In this document: piece after piece, positions 1 to 7,836 of the stretch | Layout: the number at the start of each line of letters is the position of its first letter | Position numbering within the stretch: the first letter of the stretch is position 1 | Source: Lachnospiraceae bacterium | GTDB lineage: Bacteria; Bacillota; Clostridia; Lachnospirales; Lachnospiraceae | NCBI GenBank assembly: GCA_028689585.1 | Contig: JAQVCW010000001.1 | Coordinates: 372,001 to 436,000, forward strand | Direction: 5' to 3' | Length of the DNA stretch: 64,000 nucleotides | The notes under the pieces: generated by a model | Told to the model about the DNA's origin: nothing | Seen by the model: only the letters and a program-made list of their open reading frames with translations | Database searches by the model: none | Made by a program: the position numbers and the translations under genes

Positions 1-1
1 G

Positions 2-550
2 ATTCTGCTGGACCTGATGCTTCCCGGTATGGACGGCTATCAGGTCTGCCGGGAACTCCGTCAGAAATCCAAAGTGCCTATCATTATGCTTTCTGCCAAA
101 TCAGAGGTATTTGATAAAGTGCTGGGACTGGAGCTGGGTGCGGATGATTATATCTCCAAGCCCTTTGATACCAAAGAGCTGGTAGCGCGGGTAAAAGCGG
201 TGCTGCGCCGTTTTCAGCCGGATCCGCCCGGTGAAATGAGAGAAAAAGGAAAATACATCGAATATCCCGATCTGGTGATCAATCTGAGTAATTACTCGGT
301 GGTCCACCGCGGTGTCACGGTGGATATGCCGCCAAAGGAACTGGAGCTGCTGTATTTTCTGGCCTCCTCTCCCAATCAGGTATTTACCAGAGAACAGCTT
401 CTGGATCATATCTGGGGCTATGAATATATGGGCGATACCAGAACCGTGGATGTCCATATCAAACGGCTCCGTGAAAAGATCAATGATAATGACAACTGGT
501 CCCTGTCCACCGTATGGGGCATCGGATACAAGTTCAAGCTGCGGGCATGA
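2..550 (+). CDS. OmpR/PhoB-family response regulator (5' truncated by window edge)
   Basis: DNA-binding response regulator of a two-component system. The window opens inside the receiver domain: the likely phosphoacceptor Asp is in LLDLMLPGMDG (codon at 11-13), followed by the signalling Ser/Thr region (IIMLSAKS) and the conserved Lys in the loop YISKPFD. The C-terminal half is a winged-helix transcriptional domain with the usual PKELELLYFLA, FTREQLLDHIWG and RTVDVHIKRLREK segments. The first ATG in view is inside the receiver, so the true start lies left of the window. The gene is followed 200 bp later by a sensor kinase on the same strand, its probable partner. The signal and targets cannot be read from the sequence. 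Confidence 0.95.
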   Translation: MLLDLMLPGMDGYQVCRELRQKSKVPIIMLSAKSEVFDKVLGLELGADDYISKPFDTKELVARVKAVLRRFQPDPPGEMREKGKYIEYPDLVINLSNYSVVHRGVTVDMPPKELELLYFLASSPNQVFTREQLLDHIWGYEYMGDTRTVDVHIKRLREKINDNDNWSLSTVWGIGYKFKLRA

Positions 551-630
551 TTTGTGATTCGATGTGGAGCGGCGCACTGCTTTCCTGACATAATGCATCT
601 AAGCCGTTCTGCAATCTGCCGAAGGCTGTT

Positions 631-718
631 CTCGTATAGGCGTACTTTCCTATACGAGGACAAACTTGTTGCTTTCGCACCACATTTAGCGGAAGGTGTC
701 GTATCTTCCTTCCCGCTG
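631..718 (+). other. Two hairpins between response regulator and kinase
   Basis: The 200-bp gap between the regulator and the kinase holds a perfect 10-bp palindrome (CTCGTATAGG at 631-640 pairing with CCTATACGAG at 649-658) and a second stem near 688-718 (AGCGGAAGG with CCTTCCCGCT). Neither is followed by a T-run, so they are not typical terminators. They may shape mRNA processing or the expression ratio of the two genes, which is inference. Confidence 0.5.
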
Positions 719-750
719 AAATTTTGAAAAGAAAAAAGGAATTTAATTCT

Positions 751-2160
751 ATGAAGCGCAAACTATATCGGAAGTTTTTCCTCTTTTACTTTATGTTTCT
801 GGTTCTGAGCGGGATTCTGTTTTTTTCCATCCTGCCCGGTATGTTAAAACAGCATTTTATTAATCAAAAGGCGGCTAATCTTCAGCAGGAAGCGAAATCT
901 CTCGCCTCCTGCATTTCTATCAGCGGATGCGATTATCAGAATACAGAAGCGGATACGGTATTGAACCTGTTAAACAGCCTGGCCCAGGGGGAAGATTCTG
1001 AAATCTGGCTGACCAATCAAAACGGGCGTATCCTCATGTGCACCCGTCTGTCTTTTCCCATGAGTGCCAAATTGACGATACCCGGGTTTTCCTCCCTGAC
1101 TGCCCACAAGGCATACTGGATGACCGGTAATTTCCAGGGACTTTTCCGTCAGAACATTCTGAGTGTTATCGCACCGGTGACTGCTGTGAACCAGACCACC
1201 GACTACGTCATCATCCACTACGCAATTTCCCAGCTAACGCCGGACATCGATGGAGTACTTAACATCTGCCTCCTTTTTTATATCCTGCTGCTCCTGGCTT
1301 CTCTTATGCTTCCCCTGTTTTTTATCAGCTTTTTTTACCGTCCGCTGGTGAACATCATCCAGACCTCCACCGACTATGCCAACCGCAGTCTGAACCATAT
1401 ACTGCCGGTCACTTCAGATGATGAATTTTCTCATCTGAGTGCAAATCTGAACTACATGGCCCAGGAGATCAACCAGTCCGGTGAATATCAGCGAAAATTT
1501 ATATCCAACATTTCCCACGATTTTCGCTCTCCCCTCACCTCGATCAAGGGCTACGCCGAGGCTCTTCTGGATGGAACCATCCCGAAAGAGGATCAGGAAA
1601 AATACCTGAATATCATCCTTTCCGAGACAGAGCGGCTGACTCAGTTAACCCGGAATATGCTGACGCTGAACAATTTTGATGACCGGGGAACCATGCTGAA
1701 CATTACCGTATTCGATATCAATGAAGTGATCCGCAACGTAGCCGCTTTCTTTGAAATACAATGCCGCAAAAAAGATATGAAACTCTATCTTTCTCTTTCC
1801 TCTCCGCGTCAGAATGTGAAAGGAGACAAAGAAAAAATTCAACAGGTTCTCTACAACCTGCTGGATAATGCCATCAAGTTCAGCTACAATCACTCTTCCA
1901 TCCGCATCACCACCAGCACCAAACGCAAATACGCATTCATTTCCATCAAGGACAGCGGCGAAGGCATTTCCAAAGAAAACCTTCCCAAAATATGGGACCG
2001 TTTTTACAAATCCGATTCCTCCCGCGGCAGGGACAAGCGCGGTACCGGCCTGGGCCTGGCCATCGTGAAGGAAATCATCCAGGCCCATGAGCAGAATATC
2101 AATGTAATCAGCACGGAGGGCGTGGGGACGGAGTTTATTTTTACGCTGGATAAGGCCTGA
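751..2160 (+). CDS. Sensor histidine kinase (HAMP, HisKA, HATPase_c)
   Basis: Membrane sensor kinase of about 469 residues. A first membrane segment (about residues 9-30), an extracytoplasmic sensor region of roughly 140 residues, and a second membrane segment (FYILLLLASLMLPLFFISF) precede a HAMP-like linker. The dimerisation box carries the phosphorylated His in ISHDFRSPL (codon at 1516, about H256). The ATPase domain has the N box (YNLLDNAIKFS), G1 (DSGEGIS) and G2 (RGTGLGLAIVKE). The start at 751 is chosen because AAAAAAGGA lies about 10 bp upstream; a TTG at 724 would add nine residues. It very probably phosphorylates the regulator encoded just upstream. The ligand is unknown. Confidence 0.93.
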   Translation: MKRKLYRKFFLFYFMFLVLSGILFFSILPGMLKQHFINQKAANLQQEAKSLASCISISGCDYQNTEADTVLNLLNSLAQGEDSEIWLTNQNGRILMCTRLSFPMSAKLTIPGFSSLTAHKAYWMTGNFQGLFRQNILSVIAPVTAVNQTTDYVIIHYAISQLTPDIDGVLNICLLFYILLLLASLMLPLFFISFFYRPLVNIIQTSTDYANRSLNHILPVTSDDEFSHLSANLNYMAQEINQSGEYQRKFISNISHDFRSPLTSIKGYAEALLDGTIPKEDQEKYLNIILSETERLTQLTRNMLTLNNFDDRGTMLNITVFDINEVIRNVAAFFEIQCRKKDMKLYLSLSSPRQNVKGDKEKIQQVLYNLLDNAIKFSYNHSSIRITTSTKRKYAFISIKDSGEGISKENLPKIWDRFYKSDSSRGRDKRGTGLGLAIVKEIIQAHEQNINVISTEGVGTEFIFTLDKA

Positions 2161-2182
2161 GCCGGCAGCTCAGGCCTTTTAT
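2152..2182 (+). terminator. Rho-independent terminator after the kinase gene
   Basis: Inverted repeat AAGGCCTGA / TCAGGCCTT with an interposed GC-rich loop, ending in a short T-run. It overlaps the stop codon of the kinase gene and separates it from the convergent minus-strand HicAB module. Confidence 0.75.
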
Positions 2183-2224
2183 CACCTTAATATAACTTCA
2201 TGATCGTTTCAGCGTCAACTTTAA

Positions 2225-2596
2225 TCATCTTTTCACTTTTTTTGCTAATTCCATTTTTTTATGTCCCATAACAACTAACATCTCATCCAGGGAATTTAAT
2301 AACATTTCACTTGCCATCGTAACTAATTTTCGTTCTGCAATTTCATTATAATCATCTGGTATTTGACTTAATTCAAAAATAACATCCGAAATTAACTCTA
2401 TCTTTAATTCTTCATCCTGGGTTCCGACATTTATCTGAATATTTAGCAAGACTCTTTTGTCTTCTTCATTTTGAGAAATTTTTAATTTCGATTTACTTTC
2501 TATACTAAGTTCAATTTTTTTTGGCAGATCACGGGAAATAAAAATATTCGAACTGATAATCTTTTGACTAACTATATTTGCATTAATTTCCGGCAT
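2225..2596 (-). CDS. Small SecB-like protein, candidate chaperone of the HicAB module
   Basis: A 123-residue acidic protein starting MPEINANIVSQ. Three or four probable beta strands (for example KKIELSIESKSKLKIS and KRVLLNIQINVG) are followed by a strand rich in acidic residues (EELKIELISDVIFEL) and a C-terminal helical part (MASEMLLNSLDEMLVVM). This layout resembles SecB-fold proteins, including the solitary SecB-like chaperones that control toxin-antitoxin systems. The start at 2596 has GGAGA upstream and overlaps the hicB stop by 14 bp, so translation is probably coupled. No catalytic motif is visible. The SecB assignment rests on overall pattern only; an unrelated conserved hypothetical is possible. 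Confidence 0.5.
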   Translation of the reverse strand: MPEINANIVSQKIISSNIFISRDLPKKIELSIESKSKLKISQNEEDKRVLLNIQINVGTQDEELKIELISDVIFELSQIPDDYNEIAERKLVTMASEMLLNSLDEMLVVMGHKKMELAKKVKR

Positions 2597-3065
2597 ATAT
2601 AATATTCTCCTTTTTTGACTCAATCTGTATTTCCTGATTAGCTGTTTGAAATTTTCTACCTGCATGATCTTCCCAGATTATTTGTCTGCGTCCATAAGGT
2701 ATATAAATTATTATTTCTCTTTGGTTTTCCAATTTATCAAAAGATTTATCAATTGCCTGTGCCACATATTGATTCAATGTTATCTTTTGTTTCGCCGCTG
2801 CTAATGCCGCCTTTTTATGCATTTCTGATGGTATTCTGACATTAAACGTCCCTTTAAATTCTTTATCCGGATTCTTGTGGATTTTTGCGCATAAGTCCAA
2901 ATAATTATCAATGCACTGTTCAAACATTCCTTTCAGTTCAGTAGCTGTTGTACCATGGAAATTCAAAGAATCTGTAATACCAAATACTTCCCCAATAAAT
3001 ATATTATCATCTGCATCATATTCTATAGATGCGTGATATCCCTTATATTCCATCATTGAATTCAT
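2583..3065 (-). CDS. hicB: HicB-family antitoxin with C-terminal extension
   Basis: Antitoxin of a HicAB type II system, 160 residues. The N-terminal half is the HicB partial RNase-H-like fold (YKGYHASIEYDADDNIFIGE, then the ITDSLNFHGTTATELKGMF stretch). Residues about 70-110 form a ribbon-helix-helix type DNA-binding region (FNVRIPSEMHKKAALAAA, then ITLNQYVAQAID). Typical HicB proteins end here. This one continues for about 50 residues rich in aromatic and basic positions (IIIYIPYGRRQIIW). An extension of this sort on an antitoxin next to a SecB-like gene suggests a chaperone-addiction tail, which is inference. It sits 11 bp downstream of hicA and has a good AGAGGTG ribosome binding site. 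Confidence 0.85.
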   Translation of the reverse strand: MNSMMEYKGYHASIEYDADDNIFIGEVFGITDSLNFHGTTATELKGMFEQCIDNYLDLCAKIHKNPDKEFKGTFNVRIPSEMHKKAALAAAKQKITLNQYVAQAIDKSFDKLENQREIIIYIPYGRRQIIWEDHAGRKFQTANQEIQIESKKENIIYAGN

Positions 3066-3076
3066 CTTGTCACCTC

Positions 3077-3337
3077 TTATTCTATTTCACCGATATCCTT
3101 TAAAAATTGTATCGTTTTATTGATTTGATATCTATACAGCTCATTTCCCGGATGTGGCTGGTCAAACTGTAAAATTCTTTCCGTTTCAGTATGGACGAAG
3201 CCTATTCCAGAGCCTCTTCCGCCAGAAAACTTTTCACAATCACATTTTGCCATCAATAAATCCAGTTCTCTTGTTGTGAAATTTTTAGGATTTGGTTTTC
3301 TACATAGCTTTTCAATCAAATCTTGTTTCTTCGGCAT
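3077..3337 (-). CDS. hicA: HicA-family mRNA interferase toxin
   Basis: Predicted HicA toxin of 86 residues with a dsRBD-like fold, which in the family cleaves mRNA. It has the family layout: N-terminal helices containing NPKNFTTRELDLLM, the glycine-rich turn SGGRGSGIGF, and the strand and helix after HPGNELYRYQINKTI. The usual catalytic His of the GSHH-type turn is not present there. A His is found in FVHTE and another in QPHPGNEL, as in the HicA subgroup whose members carry HPGN. It is the first gene of a three-gene operon with hicB and a SecB-like gene. Confidence 0.83.
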   Translation of the reverse strand: MPKKQDLIEKLCRKPNPKNFTTRELDLLMAKCDCEKFSGGRGSGIGFVHTETERILQFDQPHPGNELYRYQINKTIQFLKDIGEIE

Positions 3338-3551
3338 CTAACAATATCACCACCATCATTTCATCATATATTATGCGCAACTATTTTTTAGTTACATCAT
3401 TATAGCATCTTTATTTTTTTTATTCAATGATTTTTATTTGATACCGGCGTAAATATAAACGCCGGGAATATCACCGATTCCTTCTGCTTTTGAAGCATTT
3501 CATTATTATACTTCGAACAATTGTATTTTATGTTTCCAGCTCCGGGCGTAC

Positions 3552-3595
3552 ACAAAAAGGGACAATTGCTCCTGCTTCAAAAGCAATTGTCCCTC
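3552..3595 (-). terminator. Terminator of the tct/threonate operon
   Basis: On the minus strand a 13-bp stem (AGGGACAATTGCT paired with AGCAATTGTCCCT) is followed by TTTTTG, 20-60 bp after the tctC stop. It closes the long minus-strand operon that begins near 12600. The rest of the gap to hicA (about 3340-3540) is AT-rich with no gene visible. Confidence 0.85.
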
Positions 3596-3613
3596 ATTTA
3601 ATAACATGATTTA

Positions 3614-4585
3614 TTACTGAAGATATTCCGCATATGACATAAACAGTGTTCTCTGATTCTCCAGTTCTGTCTTTGTTTCTTCTACAGTCAGACAAAACGG
3701 CTCCTGGAAGCAGAAGCTGTTCACTTCTTCTTTCCATTCTGTATCATTATCCACGATATCCTTGATTGCAGCATTTGCAGCTTCTACAATAGCAGCATCT
3801 GTTCCTTTTGGTGCCAGACATACATACAGAGTATTCATGACAAGTTCCTCACATCCTGTTGTATTTGCTGTCGGGATATCCTGCAGCAAGTCAGGACTCT
3901 CTTCCAGCAGAGTACATAATGTTTTCAGATCGCCGCTTTCAATATATTCTTTAGCACTGGAGTATGGAGCAATGGTAGCATCCACATGTCCGCCCAGCAG
4001 AGAAGTCAGACGTTCTGCCGCATCACCAGCATCAATAACATTGAACTCAGCACCGGCCGCGTGAGCCATGATAACAGAAGCAATATATACACCACCGCCC
4101 GTAGAGATACCAAAGTTAATCTCTCCCGGAGCATCTTTCGATGCCTGTATCAGTTCCTCAAGCGTATTATAAGGTGCATCTGCAGGAACCAGAATATTTT
4201 CACCAGACTGTTTTCCATAAATAGCAACCGGTTCAAAAGCATCCCATCCAAAATCAGAAAGTCCGGTTGCTTCATTTCCAGTCAAAGCAGCAGAATTAGT
4301 CAGAACAAAGGTATAACCATCCGTATCACCATCTTTGTATTCTGTCATACAGATAGCGCCATTAGATCCGGTTACATTATTTACAACTACAGACTGGCCT
4401 ACTTTTTCTTCCAGTTTTCTAGCCAGCAAACGTGCCATATAGTCCGTATCTCCGCCTGCTCCATGTGTGCATGCAAAATTAATTGTCTTCTCCGGCCAGG
4501 TTTCAGCTCCCATTGCCGCTCCCGAGAATACAGACAGTGCCATTACACCTGCCAATGCCATTGTTACAATTTTTTTCATTTTCAT
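3614..4585 (-). CDS. tctC: Tripartite tricarboxylate transporter substrate-binding protein (TctC family)
   Basis: Extracytoplasmic solute-binding protein of a TTT-family transporter, 323 residues. It has an N-terminal signal peptide (basic MKMKK, then a hydrophobic stretch ending around GAAMGAE) but no lipobox Cys at the cleavage point. The mature part begins WPEKTINFACTHGAGGDTD, the typical Bug/TctC opening that contacts carboxylate ligands, and contains the GSNGAICM and YKDGDTDGYTF segments. TctB and TctA genes follow the same transcript upstream. The bound ligand is unknown; the operon context points to a hydroxy or sugar acid. The first ATG is preceded by AGAAAGAGAAGG. Confidence 0.92.
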   Translation of the reverse strand: MKMKKIVTMALAGVMALSVFSGAAMGAETWPEKTINFACTHGAGGDTDYMARLLARKLEEKVGQSVVVNNVTGSNGAICMTEYKDGDTDGYTFVLTNSAALTGNEATGLSDFGWDAFEPVAIYGKQSGENILVPADAPYNTLEELIQASKDAPGEINFGISTGGGVYIASVIMAHAAGAEFNVIDAGDAAERLTSLLGGHVDATIAPYSSAKEYIESGDLKTLCTLLEESPDLLQDIPTANTTGCEELVMNTLYVCLAPKGTDAAIVEAANAAIKDIVDNDTEWKEEVNSFCFQEPFCLTVEETKTELENQRTLFMSYAEYLQ

Positions 4586-4656
4586 AATTTCGTACCTTCT
4601 CTTTCTTTAATTTGATTTATGTTCTTAAATATAAAACCCAACCATAATATTAATTG

Positions 4657-6153
4657 CTATTGCTTTTCTTTAGACAGAGCTTCCCGTTCTCTCTTATTAC
4701 TTCTCAGGGATATAACCACTACTACCGCTGTTACCAGTATAAATACACAGAAGATCGGATGGCTGAAAACAGAATCACGGCTGATCAACTGAGATACCTT
4801 ACGCACATTTGATTCAAATGTAGGGCCAAGAATAAAACCAAGGATCATCGGAGAAAGCGGTATTTTTGCTTTAATCAGAGCATACCCCATAATACCGAAA
4901 ATCAGAACTCCCCACACATCAAATAGCCGGTTGCTGTCTCCAATTGCTCCCACGCAGCAAAGCACCACAATAATCGGAAGCAGATAATTTTTCGGTATAT
5001 TCAGAACCCTGATAAAGCCCCGCATCCCCAGCAGCATGAATACACACATAAACACTGCTGCTATCAGCATACTGAAGAAAACCCCGTATACTACACTGCC
5101 GCTCTTCTGGAAAATCAATGGTCCCGGCGATACATTATGTACCATCAAACCGCCTAAGAGCATTGCGGTAACTGCATCTCCCGGAATACCCAGAGAAAGC
5201 AGCGGTATCATTGCTCCGCCAATAGTTGCGTTGTTCGCTGTTTCAGAGGCGATCACACCATCCATAATTCCAGTTCCAAACTTTTCCGGATGCTTCGAAG
5301 TATTTTTTGCTACCGTGTAAGAAATCATACAGGAAACACCGCCGCCAATTCCCGGCAAAATACCAATACCAACACCAATCAAAGTGGAACGAATAGCATT
5401 TGGAATTCCCCGAATAAACTCTTTGAGAGAAAATCCAACACCTTTAATTTTCACATTACCCTCAATCGTGAAATTTTCCGGTTTACGCACTCCTTCCGCA
5501 TATTTAACTACCTCCGTAATTGCAAAAAGTCCAATTAACAGAACCAGCAGTTTAAAACCCGCAGTCAGATTTACTATTCCAAAAGTAAAACGAGGTTTTG
5601 AATCAATCGGCGCCAGACCTACCGTTGCCAGCAGTGCGCCCAATACCGCACTAATTAAACCTTTTACCATATCTTTTCCGGTCAAAGTGATTACCAGAGA
5701 CAAAGAAAAAATAGCTAATGCACAATACTCGAACGGTCCGAACTTCAGAGCCACACTGGCAAGAACAGGTGAGATAACAATTAAAATTAATACTCCCAAA
5801 ACTGTTCCAATGAAAGAAAAGATAACTCCTGTGCCAAGCGCTTTACCGGCCTCTCCTTTTTCCGCCATCGGCCTTCCATCAAAGCAGGTCGCTACCGAGG
5901 AGGGCGTTCCCGGAATATTGAGAAGAATGGCAGAAATAAGACCGCCTGAAATCCCTCCGATATAAAGCGCCACCAACATGGAAATTCCCTGCGTACTGGT
6001 CATCGTGTATGTAACCGGCAGGAACATTACCACTGCCATCGTTGCAGTCAAGCCAGGAATAGATCCAAAAATAATACCCACTACAACTCCTATTGCAATT
6101 AGTAAAATCACAAAAGGATCAAGCATAACACTTGCAAAACCTTCTGCTATCAT
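4657..6153 (-). CDS. tctA: Tripartite tricarboxylate transporter large membrane subunit (TctA family)
   Basis: Large permease subunit, 498 residues and about 11-12 hydrophobic segments. Family signatures are visible: GSIPGLTATMAVVMFLPVTY near the N-terminus, the GGISGGLISAILLNIPGTPS loop, and the repeat-related motif SLGIPGDAVTAMLLGGL in the second half. With TctB and the binding protein it drives cation-coupled import of a carboxylate. It lies 15 bp after tctB and 71 bp before tctC, in the order B-A-C. Length is normal for the family. Confidence 0.95.
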   Translation of the reverse strand: MIAEGFASVMLDPFVILLIAIGVVVGIIFGSIPGLTATMAVVMFLPVTYTMTSTQGISMLVALYIGGISGGLISAILLNIPGTPSSVATCFDGRPMAEKGEAGKALGTGVIFSFIGTVLGVLILIVISPVLASVALKFGPFEYCALAIFSLSLVITLTGKDMVKGLISAVLGALLATVGLAPIDSKPRFTFGIVNLTAGFKLLVLLIGLFAITEVVKYAEGVRKPENFTIEGNVKIKGVGFSLKEFIRGIPNAIRSTLIGVGIGILPGIGGGVSCMISYTVAKNTSKHPEKFGTGIMDGVIASETANNATIGGAMIPLLSLGIPGDAVTAMLLGGLMVHNVSPGPLIFQKSGSVVYGVFFSMLIAAVFMCVFMLLGMRGFIRVLNIPKNYLLPIIVVLCCVGAIGDSNRLFDVWGVLIFGIMGYALIKAKIPLSPMILGFILGPTFESNVRKVSQLISRDSVFSHPIFCVFILVTAVVVVISLRSNKREREALSKEKQ

Positions 6154-6168
6154 CTGCTTTCTCCTTTC

Positions 6169-6675
6169 TTAAAAACCAATAATGCCGGTTGGCAGCAGCA
6201 CGTTCAGAAGACGAACAAATACAAAATCAATTGCCACTGCTGTTACAATAGCTACAATAATCGGAATAACGTAATTTCGTTTTTCCGGACGTGTCAAAAT
6301 GACCGTCTCCGCATATACATACAACGCCGTACTAATCAGGAAGCCAGCCGGTTCCATCAGTGCAACATAAATTGCAAGGAATACAAAAGAACACAGCACT
6401 TCTTTATTTTCTTTGCAAATTTCCAACAAATTTCTGCCCGACTGAATCTTTTTCCCTGCGGTTTCCATATACGCTTTTCGTTCTTTGATTCCCCGAACAA
6501 TCAGGATAACGCTCAGAAGCAGAAGTAAACCTCCCCATAACCAGGGGACTGCTCTGTTATCCAGAGGCGTGGCACCAGGACCGGTAAACGGTGTAATCAT
6601 AGCAGAACATCCCAGATACGCGACTGAAAATGCTGCAAGTATGATGCCTGGTATCAGATTTTTTTTGTACTCCAT
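6169..6675 (-). CDS. tctB: Tripartite tricarboxylate transporter small membrane subunit (TctB family)
   Basis: Small membrane subunit of the TTT transporter, about 168 residues with four hydrophobic segments. The start at 6675 (MEYKKNLIPG) is chosen because AGGGAGGT lies 7 bp upstream; a longer frame has no good site. TctB proteins are poorly conserved and the call leans on size, topology and position between dapA and tctA. The 200 bp upstream are T-rich without a gene. Confidence 0.88.
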   Translation of the reverse strand: MEYKKNLIPGIILAAFSVAYLGCSAMITPFTGPGATPLDNRAVPWLWGGLLLLLSVILIVRGIKERKAYMETAGKKIQSGRNLLEICKENKEVLCSFVFLAIYVALMEPAGFLISTALYVYAETVILTRPEKRNYVIPIIVAIVTAVAIDFVFVRLLNVLLPTGIIGF

Positions 6676-6879
6676 CTTAAATACCTCCCTTGCTGATATG
6701 CCTGTATTAATCCGCATGCATATCATCTCAACTTGTTACCGTTATTTTAATTCATACCATCTTCTTTTGCAACGCATTTTTATGTTTTATTCGTTTCATT
6801 TTGATACTTTTTTGGATCTCTTATTTTTTTATTTCATTTTCAGTATATTATTCTTTTATTTTGTTTGATTTTGAGGTTT

Positions 6880-7788
6880 TTACTTCATTCCCAGCTTCTT
6901 ATTCTCTTCCAGTACAGCCCGCAGCGCGGTCACTCCTTCATCGCACAGGTAATTAAACGGACGGCGGCAGTCACCCACCGGGTAACCAAGCATGGCAACC
7001 GCTTTTTTTACGACAGTATTCGGATTGCCATATTTGAATACAGCGCGGAAGCTGGCGATGGAATCCTGAGCGGTCTCTGCCTCTGCGATCTTTCCTGCTT
7101 TAAACAGGTCATAGATGGAGGACAGGACATGCGGGTATACGTTGGAGCAGCCTGCGATACCGCCGGTGCCGCCTTCTTTTAAGCTGGGCAGGATCAGGGA
7201 ATCATTGCCGGAGAGCACGTAGAAGTCTTTCTCCAGGTCACGGGTCAGGGTGATGTAAGCTTTCAGATTCTCCCAGTCTCCGCTGGAATCCTTTGCACCT
7301 ACGATGATATCCACATCTTTTGCCAGTTTTGCAACTGTCTCCGGCAGCAGTTTGTTGCCGGTACGCGCCGGGATATTGTACAGTACAATGGGAGTGTCTA
7401 CATGTTTCGCCACTTCTACGTAATGATCATATAATTCCTTCTGAGAAGCCACCGCAAAGCTCGGGGTGATGATCGACAGCACATCTGCGCCCAGTTCTTC
7501 TGCTTTTTTGCTCATGCGGATGGTATCCATGGTGGAAATGCATCCGGATCCTGCATAGACCGGCACACGGCCTTTTACCTGATCGATTGTAGTTGCCAGC
7601 ACTTCTGCTTTTTCCTGCTCATTCAGGATGTAGCCTTCTCCGTTGGTTCCAAATGGGAATATCCCATGTACGCCCCCCTCAATCAAACGCTCTGTCTGAT
7701 TGCGCAGCTCATCGAGATTGAGGCTCTCATCTTCTTTCATCGGAGTTAAAATCGGGGTAATAATACCTTTTAATTCTACCTTTTTCAT
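6880..7788 (-). CDS. DapA-family class I aldolase/lyase (paralogue 1)
   Basis: TIM-barrel enzyme of the dihydrodipicolinate synthase / N-acetylneuraminate lyase superfamily, 302 residues. The Schiff-base Lys is in VGAKDSSG and the catalytic Tyr in VLYNIPARTG; the GTNGEGY substrate-carboxylate loop is near residue 47. In this superfamily the enzyme releases or condenses pyruvate with an aldehyde, or dehydrates a keto-sugar acid. In an operon with an acid-sugar kinase and a carboxylate importer, a catabolic 2-keto acid aldolase or dehydratase is more likely than lysine synthesis. A close paralogue lies at 16103-17005. Substrate not determinable. RBS AAAGGA. Confidence 0.87.
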   Translation of the reverse strand: MKKVELKGIITPILTPMKEDESLNLDELRNQTERLIEGGVHGIFPFGTNGEGYILNEQEKAEVLATTIDQVKGRVPVYAGSGCISTMDTIRMSKKAEELGADVLSIITPSFAVASQKELYDHYVEVAKHVDTPIVLYNIPARTGNKLLPETVAKLAKDVDIIVGAKDSSGDWENLKAYITLTRDLEKDFYVLSGNDSLILPSLKEGGTGGIAGCSNVYPHVLSSIYDLFKAGKIAEAETAQDSIASFRAVFKYGNPNTVVKKAVAMLGYPVGDCRRPFNYLCDEGVTALRAVLEENKKLGMK

Positions 7789-7836
7789 ATCTATAATCCT
7801 TTCTTTATCTGCTTTCTCTATTTGCCGGAGCAGGCT

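Noticed and set aside
6880-7788. Lysine biosynthesis DapA
   Set aside because: No dapB or other lysine genes nearby, and a paralogue occurs in the same catabolic locus.
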